In this document: piece after piece, positions 7,534-14,698 of the stretch
Numbering within the stretch: the stretch's first letter is position 1
Layout of the letters: each line of letters opens with the position of its first letter
Assembly: GCA_021161625.1 (NCBI GenBank)
Contig: JAGHAG010000186.1
Span: 1 to 17,410, forward strand
DNA: 17,410 nt
Source of the DNA: Elusimicrobiota bacterium
Lineage (GTDB): Bacteria > CG03
Direction: 5' to 3'
Notes under the pieces: model-generated
Seen by the model: only the letters and a program-made list of their open reading frames with translations
The model's database searches: none
Told to the model about the DNA's origin: nothing
Program-made: the position numbers and the translations under genes

Positions 7534-7552
7534 GGGGGTTCTCCCCTTTTTT
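7534..7552 (+). terminator. Small GGGG-TTCT-CCCC stem followed by a T tract
   Basis: The plus strand shows GGGG (7535-7538), a TTCT loop, CCCC (7543-7546), then six Ts ending at 7552. That is the shape of a short Rho-independent terminator on the plus strand. No plus-strand gene ends here, so it may be an accidental by-product of the neighbouring palindrome. A four-pair stem is weak. Confidence 0.25.
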
Positions 7553-7570
7553 ACTTTTCTACTTATCATC

Positions 7571-7650
7571 TTGTCTCCATATCTCCATATCACTTTGTCA
7601 CCTCGTCACTTAGTCACCCTGTCACCTTATTTCCTTGTCTCCATATCATT
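7571..7650. repeat. Octanucleotide tandem array, about ten units
   Basis: Ten in-phase 8-bp units follow a degenerate (T/A)(T/A)GTCACC pattern: ttgtctcc, atatctcc, atatcact, ttgtcacc, tcgtcact, tagtcacc, ctgtcacc, ttatttcc, ttgtctcc and atatcatt. The core TC(A/T)CC is best conserved. The period (8) and sequence both differ from the heptad array 300 bp away. On the minus strand it reads as GGTGACnn / GGAGACnn repeats. No coding or spacer structure is visible, so it is not CRISPR. Confidence 0.85.
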
Positions 7651-7684
7651 TTTTTAGCAGACCAAGGGTCTCGAGCTACATATA

Positions 7685-7710
7685 TCCGCCGTAGCTTTAG
7701 CATAGGCGGA
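7685..7710. repeat. TCCGCC...GGCGGA hairpin, dispersed-palindrome type
   Basis: Arms tccgcc and ggcgga enclose a 3x3 mismatch loop, then a GCT/AGC inner stem with a TT tip. This 26-nt form, with a central GCTTTAGC, resembles palindromic intergenic sequences I recall from several uncultured lineages, where the mismatched triplet varies; that comparison is from memory. It lies 16 bp beyond the alcohol dehydrogenase stop codon. On that strand no T run follows, so it would not be a Rho-independent terminator, although it could stabilise the mRNA 3' end. Confidence 0.6.
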
Positions 7711-7725
7711 CTTTCCTCTGTCCTC

Positions 7726-8817
7726 TTATTTAATACTTTTTTCAAGCAGTTTTTTTATCTGGTGGGCTTTTGGTTTCCAGGGGTTTACCTCAACAAGTTT
7801 TGCACGCTCACACTCACGGGCAATCTGTGAAATCTGATTTTTAAATTTTTCACCAAGAAATTCTAAGGAACTTTCTATTCTGAGTTCTTCATTTAATCTT
7901 CTTAAAAATCGGACAAAATTTTTTATTTTCAAAATTCTCTCAATTTCCCTGTATTTTTGAGTATAGGGAAAATTAAATTCAACCACATAAGGCAGGAGAA
8001 TTGCATTTATTCTTCCATGTGGAATTGCAAATCTGCCCCCTATCAAATGAGCAAGGGCATGACAGATACCAAGCCTTGCATTTGTAAATGCTAAACCTCC
8101 AAGCATATTTCCACAGTGCAGGTTTTCAAGGGCTTTTTTATTTCTTTGAGAAGCTTTTTTAATGTTTTTTACAATCAATTCTATTGCTTTCAGGGAAAGG
8201 GTGTCTGCAGGAGGGTTTTGGATTTTTGAAGAAAATGATTCAACAGCATGGGTCAAAGCATCCATCCCTGAATTTATGACAACTTCTTCTGGAAGTTTAT
8301 ATAAAAAAACAGGGTCATAAATAGCAACATCACAGAGCAGGCAAACATTTAAAATTCCTCTTTTTATGTTATCCCTGCCAAGAACAACCCCAACAGCAGT
8401 AACCCCTGTCCCTGTTCCACAGGTTGTCTCAACACCAACAAGAGGAATTTTATTTTTCACAAACTTTCGGTGTGCGTAAATATCTTCAAATGTTAGGTTT
8501 TTCTGCCAGACAAATTGAAGGGCAATTTTTACAGCATCTATAACAGAGCCCCCACCAACAGCAACAATTCTTTCAGGCTTTTTTGTTTTAATGTGCTTTT
8601 TAATTTCTTTTGAAAGAAAAACAATGTCACTCTCGCCTGGTTCTGAAGTGGGAGTTTGCCTTTTAAAAATAATTGGTTTCAAATCAATTTTTTTGAGTTT
8701 TTCAAAATGGTTTTTCCAGACAGACGGACTTACAATTAAAAGCCCTTTTTTCAAATTCTCAAAAGAATTTTTACCAAAATAAATCTCTTTTGGTGTGTTA
8801 AAATGAAAACTTTTCAT
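7726..8817 (-). CDS. Iron-containing alcohol dehydrogenase
   Basis: A 363-residue cytoplasmic NAD(P)-dependent dehydrogenase of the group III (Fe-ADH) family that interconverts alcohols and aldehydes or ketones. The nucleotide-binding loop GGGSVIDAVK is at 88-97. The ETTCGTGTGVT segment at 130-140 matches the family TTxGTGSE motif, with Cys and Gly at variable positions. Metal ligands are visible as D186 and H190 (GMDALTHAVES), H253 (CHALAHLIGG) and H267 (IPHGRI). The tail VNPWKP (343-348) matches the usual NPR/KP near the C terminus. Length is slightly short of the typical ~380. It has the strongest ribosome binding site of the window and no clear link to its envelope-protein neighbours. Substrate is unknown; it could also be a PduP/AdhE-domain-like or lactaldehyde-type relative. 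The family call is firm. Confidence 0.93.
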   Translation of the reverse strand: MKSFHFNTPKEIYFGKNSFENLKKGLLIVSPSVWKNHFEKLKKIDLKPIIFKRQTPTSEPGESDIVFLSKEIKKHIKTKKPERIVAVGGGSVIDAVKIALQFVWQKNLTFEDIYAHRKFVKNKIPLVGVETTCGTGTGVTAVGVVLGRDNIKRGILNVCLLCDVAIYDPVFLYKLPEEVVINSGMDALTHAVESFSSKIQNPPADTLSLKAIELIVKNIKKASQRNKKALENLHCGNMLGGLAFTNARLGICHALAHLIGGRFAIPHGRINAILLPYVVEFNFPYTQKYREIERILKIKNFVRFLRRLNEELRIESSLEFLGEKFKNQISQIARECERAKLVEVNPWKPKAHQIKKLLEKSIK

Positions 8818-8821
8818 TATG

Positions 8822-8828
8822 CCTCCTC
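8822..8828 (-). promoter_or_regulatory. Strong Shine-Dalgarno of the alcohol dehydrogenase gene
   Basis: On the minus strand GAGGAGG ends 4 nt before the ATG at 8817. This settles the start codon. No comparable site precedes the five upstream genes of the same strand, which use overlapping stops and starts instead. Confidence 0.85.
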
Positions 8829-8837
8829 TATTCCTTT

Positions 8838-8854
8838 AGCGAATAGCAAACAGC
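8838..8854. repeat. Detached copy of heptad-array sequence in the operon gap
   Basis: The 17 bases agcgaatagcaaacagc are identical to 7208-7224 inside the large heptad array (two full units plus three bases). They occupy much of the 42-nt gap between the DUF4175 stop (8860) and the dehydrogenase ATG (8817), immediately upstream of its Shine-Dalgarno. Confidence 0.85.
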
Positions 8855-8859
8855 AAAAA

Positions 8860-11800
8860 TTACTTACTCAATTCATCGTAATAATCTTCAATTATTTTTC
8901 TGTAATTTTTTGGCAGAGGTCCTTTTCTTATATCCTGCAGCTCCCTCAAAATTCTATCAAAAGACAAACTTTTTTTTACAGGAATTTCAAAATCCTGAAC
9001 ATTGAATCCAATACCACCACCTGATATACTTCTTTGAGCAGAGAAACATGAGGGAACTTTTCCTGGTTTTGATGCACCGCCACTTACAAACGAAAGTTGT
9101 GAAAAATTTTTGCCAATTTCTTCAAGCAAATAAATCGCTTTTTCCTGCGATGGAACAGAATTTTGTGGCAGAAAATTCGCAAACGCCTCCTTTGATTTTT
9201 GCATCTCTCTCTTCGCCTCTTTGAGATTTGAAATTATTCTTTGAGGAAACTGTGCAGAGTTTCTGTAAAACTCATAAACTTTTTTTGTAAGATCATCTGT
9301 TTTTTTTGAGATTTCATCCTGAGAAAACGCAAAATCTTGAAGCTGCTTTTTTTCCTCTTCGCTGAATTTTATGGTCTGGGTTTCCGTAAATACTTCAAAA
9401 AATTCATCCATCTTGTCTGATACTTCTGAAAACTTGCCAAGGGTCTCGGAACTTAAAGACATATTGTAAATACTCTTTAACTTTTTATTAATCTCCTCAA
9501 ACTTTTTCTCAAAATTAATGGCTTTTCTTGAAAGAAGTCGGTCGGCTTCATGGGAATTTCTGTAAAGGTCATAAAGAAAAGAAGAAAGTTTTCCTGCATC
9601 AGAGCCGAATTTTTTGTGCCTTTTTCTATAAAAATCTGTCAATGACTTTTTTATCTGGCTGGAAATTTTTTTTAATTCTAAAAACTTTTTCTTCTTGATT
9701 TGTGAAATTTCATCAAATTTTGTGCTCAAAATATCCCTGGTCTGCTGTAAAAGTTTTCTCTGTTGGGTTATGATTTCATCAAGCAGATTTCTTTCCTGCT
9801 TGATGCCGCCTTCAGGAAGTCCACCTGAGGGCACATTTTCCATGGCATCCTTAAGCACCCTTTTCATCTGACTCAGTTTTGAAAGAAGTTCTTTTGCCTG
9901 GGAAAGCGCCCTGTCAATATCTCCTTTCAAAAGAGCGTTTCTTAAACTTTTAAGGGAATTTTTTGTCTGATTAAAATCAATTTTTTTCAACGAATCCTGA
10001 TTTACAAACTCTTCAGGCAAATCCCGGGGCATTTCTTTTATTGTTTTTTCAATTTCTGAAAGCATATCTTCAATTTTTCTGGTAAGTTTCATCAGTTCAC
10101 CAAGTTTTTCTTTTTCAATGCCTTCTTTAAGCAAATCCTCAAGGTTTTGAGCAAGATTTTCTGCCTCTTCACTCACATTTGACAAATTTTGCATTGAACT
10201 TCTCTTAAAAACATCTTCACTTAAAAGGGAAAGTCGCTCAAGTTCATCAAGAATTTCATTCTGAAGGGAAAAACCTTCTTTCATTTTTCCCTGTTTTAAA
10301 AATTCCTGTGCAGCAAAAGATTTTTTCATTGTGTTTTCAATTCCTCTTCTTATACCCTCGTATTCTGCAAGAAAATAAGCATCATAAAGAGGGTCTTTTT
10401 TCATCTCTGAAACAAGGGCATCAGCAAGTTCACTCAGTTTTTTAAGTTTTCTGGAAATTTCACTCTGCCTCTTTTCAACATCCTGGCTTCTTATTTGTTC
10501 TCTTTTGCTGTTTAATTCCAATTGTTCAGAATAAACTGAAAAAATTTCATCTTTCAGTTTTTTCTCTTTTTCCATTGCTTTTCTGTGGGAAACAAGCCAG
10601 TCCTCATATTTTAAAACAAAATGCTCACAACTTTCTCTCTTTCCTGAGGTATCTTGGGCTTCGAACCAGTATTCAATCACACTTGCGTGTTTTAAATTTT
10701 GCGGGATTTTGAAGTCAAATTCCTTCCTTATCTGTCTCTGGTTCCCGGAAAAAACTTCTATACAGTGCTTTTTCTCAAAATTTTTCTTATAGAGAAACAA
10801 AACTTTTTTTATACCGAAATCGTCCTCTGCCCACCATTCAATTTCAAGTTTTCTGAAGGAAGGACCTATTATGAGGTCTTCGGCAGGTGAAAAAATTGCA
10901 ATCTCTGGTGGCAAATCCTCAACAATCTCTATGGGCCAGCAAACAGGGTTTGTTGAAGCAATTCCTCTTTTTGATACAAGTTGTGCCTTCCAGAAACCCT
11001 TTTCAAAGACCTTGAAACTTCCCACAGCATTTTTGCCTGATATTTTAAGCGGAATTTTTCCTTTTTTTGATTTGGTCTCAACTTCTATAAAACCTGATGA
11101 AAGTTCTTCATTTGAAGTCAATACAACTTTAACCACAGTTTCTGGAAAAGCAGAAATTCCACCAAATGTTGTTTTTGTATCCTTTATACCCAAATACTTC
11201 GGAAACGTTAAAAAAATCTCCTGCTTTATAACTCTCGGTCTTTCAAAAACATCTATTTTAAAAATCCTGCTTGAAAGGTCTTTCCATTTAAACCTCAAGG
11301 AAAAAGGTCTTAAAACCTGTTCAATTTTAAAAACAAATTTTCCATCATCTTTAATTGGGCTTTTTTTCTGCCAGGATGAACCCTTTTCTTTTATAAAAAT
11401 TACAGGCTTTATCCTTTGTGAATACATAACAACTTTCCAGCTTTCTCCGGAAATTGCAAAACTCCGCATCTTCAGTTTTACAAAATCTTCAAAGTTGTTT
11501 TTTTCAGGAAAAAGAATTCTCTGGGTTGCGCCTTTATTTACAAAAAGAAACAATGCTAAAATTACAGAAAAAATTATCATTTTAAAATTTATTCTGGCAA
11601 AATGCGTGCCTTTAACATTTCCAAGAAAATTGAAGCTTTGCTCTATCTCGGCATTTATCAAATCAGATGATATTCCATAGTTTGTGAGTTTTTCTTTTGC
11701 CTGCATCAACTCCCATGAAAAAAGTATCTTTTCTGAAATTTCTCTTAAGAATTTCTTAAAGCCCTTTTTAAAATGCAAAAAAATTACAGATAGAAAATAA

Positions 11801-12000
11801 GTTCCTGAAGACAAAATTACCAAGATAAGAATAAGTTTTCTTAACTCAAATACAAGCGGGAAAAGATAATCAATAATTGAAAAAAATAAGACCCCTGAGG
11901 AAAAACAAACAAAAGATTTAAGCAATTGCCTTAAGATTTCAAAGGCACTTCTCTTAATCCACAATTTCTTTATGGCTTTTCTAAATTTCTCTTCAATCAT
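8860..12000 (-). CDS. DUF4175-like envelope protein with long coiled coil
   Basis: About 1,046 residues from the preferred ATG at 12000, which overlaps the previous gene's TGA as ATGA. A GTG three codons upstream (12009) is possible but lacks a Shine-Dalgarno. Two membrane segments lie at ~29-52 and ~56-77, a short amphipathic linker follows, and a third segment is at ~141-156. Residues ~165-470 are beta-rich and Ig-like, probably periplasmic. Residues ~480-990 are almost entirely Glu/Lys/Leu-rich helix, predicted coiled coil. The architecture (N-terminal membrane hairpin, Ig-like part, long helical region) is that of DUF4175 proteins, which often sit beside vWA and DUF4159 genes. The molecular role is not established; a scaffold spanning the periplasm is inferred from shape. 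The C terminus (RKGPLPKNYRKIIEDYYDELSK) is typical of the family. Confidence 0.72.
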   Translation of the reverse strand: MIEEKFRKAIKKLWIKRSAFEILRQLLKSFVCFSSGVLFFSIIDYLFPLVFELRKLILILVILSSGTYFLSVIFLHFKKGFKKFLREISEKILFSWELMQAKEKLTNYGISSDLINAEIEQSFNFLGNVKGTHFARINFKMIIFSVILALFLFVNKGATQRILFPEKNNFEDFVKLKMRSFAISGESWKVVMYSQRIKPVIFIKEKGSSWQKKSPIKDDGKFVFKIEQVLRPFSLRFKWKDLSSRIFKIDVFERPRVIKQEIFLTFPKYLGIKDTKTTFGGISAFPETVVKVVLTSNEELSSGFIEVETKSKKGKIPLKISGKNAVGSFKVFEKGFWKAQLVSKRGIASTNPVCWPIEIVEDLPPEIAIFSPAEDLIIGPSFRKLEIEWWAEDDFGIKKVLFLYKKNFEKKHCIEVFSGNQRQIRKEFDFKIPQNLKHASVIEYWFEAQDTSGKRESCEHFVLKYEDWLVSHRKAMEKEKKLKDEIFSVYSEQLELNSKREQIRSQDVEKRQSEISRKLKKLSELADALVSEMKKDPLYDAYFLAEYEGIRRGIENTMKKSFAAQEFLKQGKMKEGFSLQNEILDELERLSLLSEDVFKRSSMQNLSNVSEEAENLAQNLEDLLKEGIEKEKLGELMKLTRKIEDMLSEIEKTIKEMPRDLPEEFVNQDSLKKIDFNQTKNSLKSLRNALLKGDIDRALSQAKELLSKLSQMKRVLKDAMENVPSGGLPEGGIKQERNLLDEIITQQRKLLQQTRDILSTKFDEISQIKKKKFLELKKISSQIKKSLTDFYRKRHKKFGSDAGKLSSFLYDLYRNSHEADRLLSRKAINFEKKFEEINKKLKSIYNMSLSSETLGKFSEVSDKMDEFFEVFTETQTIKFSEEEKKQLQDFAFSQDEISKKTDDLTKKVYEFYRNSAQFPQRIISNLKEAKREMQKSKEAFANFLPQNSVPSQEKAIYLLEEIGKNFSQLSFVSGGASKPGKVPSCFSAQRSISGGGIGFNVQDFEIPVKKSLSFDRILRELQDIRKGPLPKNYRKIIEDYYDELSK

Positions 12001-13988
12001 TTTAACCACACAAGACCGAGAGATAAAATCATAAGCACAAGAAAATAAGGGCTTCTTGCAGGAAAAATCTCTCTTGCAAAGACCTCTGCCCTGGCAAATT
12101 CTCCAATATCAAAATCTTTCCAGTAAAAATACTTGCCTCCTGTTTCAAGGGAAATTTTTTTCAAAAAGTCAAAATCAGGGGAGAGGTCTGCTTTCTCAAT
12201 ATTTTCCTTCTCTATTTTAAAATTAAAACTTTTTTTTGCTTTTAGAAGTTTCTTTTCAAAAACTTTTACCACAAGTTTAAAAACTCCTTGCCGGGAAATC
12301 CTTTCCCTTACCTCAAAAATACCTGGTTCCTTCATTACAGGGTTGAGGGCCTCTTTAAAATTATTTCCATGAATTTCGGTATAAACTTTTTTGTTTTCAA
12401 AACCTTTGACCTTTATGGTAAAGAAAATCTCCTCGCCAGAATAATAATCCCTGCGACCTGATATGGAAATTTCCTCCATGATTGGTGATTTTAAAAGCCA
12501 TGCAATTAGATTTCGGTAAAATTCCTGATAAAAATATGCACATTCAAGATTTTCAAAACGCAATCTCCACAGCCCATTTGTAAGTATAATGCCAACCCTT
12601 CCCTTGCCTGCCTCACTTACAAGGCACAAAGGATTTTGCCTCTGGGTTTTAAGCAAAACATCGCATTTTTCTTTTATAATAACTTCGTTTCTCCCTGATA
12701 AAAAACTTTTACTTCCTTTAAGAATGTCGCTTATTGTTGATGTAACAGGATGGGTTTTTGAAGCAACGATTTTGAATTTTTCTTCTTTAAAAGTTCCTCT
12801 GTCTTCCACAGGAAGAAAACCTCCCAGAGGTGTTTTATAATATTCACCTTTCTGGAAAACCTGCTCGCCTCCTATAAGAAGAAGTCCTGCGCCTTCTTTT
12901 ATGTGCTGGGAAAGAAGGGAAAAGTAATTTTCATTCAAAAATCTTTTATAGTAAAAGTTTAAAAATATAACAAGGTCGTATTTTTTTATGTCCTTGAGAA
13001 AAATCTCGCGCACGGGAAAGGGAATCAGGGAAAGCTGGTTTTCTGGGAAGGGGATATAATCAGTCGGGTTTCTTAAAATAACAAAAGAGGTAAGATTGAT
13101 TTTTGGATTTGCTTTTATAAGTGCTCTTAAATTTCTGTATTCCCAGCCAGGACGACCACTTATAAAAAGAACATTAAAATTTGATTTAAAAACAGGTATT
13201 GAAAATTCCTCTGAATTGTTTGAAACATTTGAATCCTGAGGTAAAATCTCAAAAACATATTTTATGTTTTTCCCTGTTTGTTGCGGTGTAACATCAACTG
13301 AAAAATTCTTTTTGTTTTCCTCAAATTCCAGAATTTTCTCTTCAAGGATTTTCCCCTCTTCCCATATTCTCAACTTAACCTTATCCAGATTATTTGTTTT
13401 TCTCACTGAAAAAACAACTTTAAATGGCACACCCTTAAAACCATCTTGCGGATATGAAATAATTTTTATCCCTGCATCATCCTGTCTTTGACCTGCAACC
13501 CCTATGCTTACGAGAGGGTTTTTGAAAAAACTTTCATTGCTTTGATTGTTTCTTCCATCTGAAAAAAGAAACATTACAGCATTTTCTGAAATGTTTGCAG
13601 AAATTCTATTCAAATTTTTTGTTATTGCTGTTGCATTATCTAAAGGATTTTTTGAAAAAAATTCCTTTTGAGATACTTCTTTAAAATTTTTTCCAAAAAC
13701 AAAAAATTTTATTTTAAAGTATTTTTTTAAGTTAAGCATTTGATTTTTAATAATTCTTTTTGCCACATTAGCCCTTGTTTTTCCTTCACAATCTTTTGTG
13801 CTCATACTCTTTGAAACATCCAGGATAACTGCAATTTCTTTTTTGGGTCCGGGTTTCCTGACTTTATATTTTGGATTTGCAATAAACAGAAAGAGCAAAA
13901 AAACAGAAATTCCTGAAAAGATATTTAATCTTTTTCTTACAGTAAGCAAAAGCACAATAAAGAAAAGGAAAAAATAAATTTTTACCAT
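11997..13988 (-). CDS. Membrane-anchored vWA protein with GATase1-like domain (Bat-type)
   Basis: A 663-residue envelope protein. Two N-terminal membrane segments (~3-17 and ~22-37) and one at the extreme C terminus (~645-662) frame a large extracytoplasmic part. Residues ~50-165 are a von Willebrand A domain with an intact MIDAS metal site: D57-x-S59-x-S61, T120 and D144 (FSDG). Residues ~180-260 are beta-rich, Ig-like. Residues ~270-465 form a class I glutamine-amidotransferase-like fold (FNVLFISGRPGWEYRNL... GLLLIGGEQVF) without an obvious catalytic Cys in the elbow, so it is probably non-catalytic. The start overlaps the DUF4159 stop by 7 bp. vWA/GATase-like proteins of this design accompany MoxR/Bat loci involved in envelope integrity; the precise role is unknown. 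Confidence 0.82.
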   Translation of the reverse strand: MVKIYFFLFFIVLLLTVRKRLNIFSGISVFLLFLFIANPKYKVRKPGPKKEIAVILDVSKSMSTKDCEGKTRANVAKRIIKNQMLNLKKYFKIKFFVFGKNFKEVSQKEFFSKNPLDNATAITKNLNRISANISENAVMFLFSDGRNNQSNESFFKNPLVSIGVAGQRQDDAGIKIISYPQDGFKGVPFKVVFSVRKTNNLDKVKLRIWEEGKILEEKILEFEENKKNFSVDVTPQQTGKNIKYVFEILPQDSNVSNNSEEFSIPVFKSNFNVLFISGRPGWEYRNLRALIKANPKINLTSFVILRNPTDYIPFPENQLSLIPFPVREIFLKDIKKYDLVIFLNFYYKRFLNENYFSLLSQHIKEGAGLLLIGGEQVFQKGEYYKTPLGGFLPVEDRGTFKEEKFKIVASKTHPVTSTISDILKGSKSFLSGRNEVIIKEKCDVLLKTQRQNPLCLVSEAGKGRVGIILTNGLWRLRFENLECAYFYQEFYRNLIAWLLKSPIMEEISISGRRDYYSGEEIFFTIKVKGFENKKVYTEIHGNNFKEALNPVMKEPGIFEVRERISRQGVFKLVVKVFEKKLLKAKKSFNFKIEKENIEKADLSPDFDFLKKISLETGGKYFYWKDFDIGEFARAEVFAREIFPARSPYFLVLMILSLGLVWLK

Positions 13989-14698
13989 GTTTCCAGTTTC
14001 ATCTCAATAAATTTCCTGTGGATAATGTCCTGCTTGTAAGAGCCTGTTAGAGAATACATAACAAGATTAACCGAAAGTTTTATTCCCTCAAGACGCTGGG
14101 GTTCTCCACCCGGAATACACTCAAAAAGAAACTTTCCTTCCTCATCTCTTGCCCACACTCCAAAAAGGTCATTTGGTGAAAAAACAACAACCCATCTTCC
14201 GTCTTTGTTTATACCATAAAGAAAATTGCTCTTAAGTTTTCTCCCAGAAACTTTTGGTTTTAAATAAAAAGATTTGAATATCACATCATCATTTGGAATT
14301 TTTTCAAGTTTAAGTTCCGGGAAAATTTTTTTGCAGAATTCTTTCACAGAATTAAGAAATTCCCCCTGTCTGTATTCTTCAATTTCGTCAATCAAAAGAA
14401 AGCCCCCAGAATTTAGATGTCGGGATAAAAGTTCAAGCGACTGCCTTGAAAAATCAGGGAAACTCCCCTTTGCACCCAGATAAAGAAAGGGATAGTCAAA
14501 AATTTCCTCTCCAATTTCAATTTCTTTCACCTTTAGAGGCGGGTCAATTGAAGTTGTGTCATTTAAGTATTCAAGAAAATTTCTATAAGAAGATGCATGG
14601 CCTTTGTAAAAATTTTTGTGTTTTAATATCACAAATTCAAACCTGTCTCCTGCAAAAAGAAGATTCACAAAAAACAAAAAAACAAAAAATTTTTTCAT
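13982..14698 (-). CDS. DUF4159 domain protein, exported
   Basis: A 238-residue protein. Residues 1-16 are a signal peptide (MKK, Phe/Val/Leu core, then LLFAG). The rest resembles DUF4159: a class I amidotransferase-like Rossmann core with SGGFLLIDE at ~97-105, IFPELKLEKIPNDDVIFKSFY at ~124-144, and the near-C-terminal stretch GIKLSVNLVMYSLTGSYKQDI (~205-225), the most recognisable family signature. It is short compared with fused versions and likely periplasmic. The ATG overlaps the TGA of the DUF2723 gene as ATGA and the stop overlaps the vWA gene start by 7 bp. Its GATase-like fold together with a similar domain in the next gene suggests that the two proteins assemble; that is inference. 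Confidence 0.82.
   Translation of the reverse strand: MKKFFVFLFFVNLLFAGDRFEFVILKHKNFYKGHASSYRNFLEYLNDTTSIDPPLKVKEIEIGEEIFDYPFLYLGAKGSFPDFSRQSLELLSRHLNSGGFLLIDEIEEYRQGEFLNSVKEFCKKIFPELKLEKIPNDDVIFKSFYLKPKVSGRKLKSNFLYGINKDGRWVVVFSPNDLFGVWARDEEGKFLFECIPGGEPQRLEGIKLSVNLVMYSLTGSYKQDIIHRKFIEMKLETW

Larger units (their letters stand above)
7095..7725. other. Non-coding block made of stacked repeats and palindromes
   Basis: No convincing gene lies in these 631 bp. Short open frames here are low-complexity products of the repeats. In order along the plus strand it holds: the promoter of the surface-protein gene; a 15-unit heptad array; a GGG-ended palindrome; a small second heptad array; a CCCCGT hairpin; a C-rich/G-rich hairpin with a possible second small stem; a ten-unit octad array; and an internal-looped TCCGCC hairpin. 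The elements are separated by short AT-rich spacers. Each is annotated separately. The block separates the minus-strand alcohol dehydrogenase end from the minus-strand surface-protein start. Confidence 0.85.

Noticed and set aside
7410..7613. Small plus-strand gene (67 codons) in the intergenic block
   Set aside because: It runs across the hairpins and octad array, is low-complexity, has no ribosome binding site and resembles no protein family.
7659..7680. agaccaagggtct and following bases as a tRNA arm or attachment site
   Set aside because: It is only a 5-bp inverted repeat; no cloverleaf or matching second copy exists. The 12-nt match ccaagggtctcg at 9437-9448 is expected by chance in a window of this size and lies in coding sequence.
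10871..11680. Long plus-strand open frame (269 codons) opposite the DUF4175 gene
   Set aside because: It is a shadow of the strongly coding minus strand, with unbalanced Phe/Ser/Lys content and no domain or start signal.
12001..12009. GTG at 12009 as start of the DUF4175 protein
   Set aside because: The ATG at 12000 forms the same ATGA stop-start overlap seen at the other junctions, and neither start has a Shine-Dalgarno favouring the GTG.
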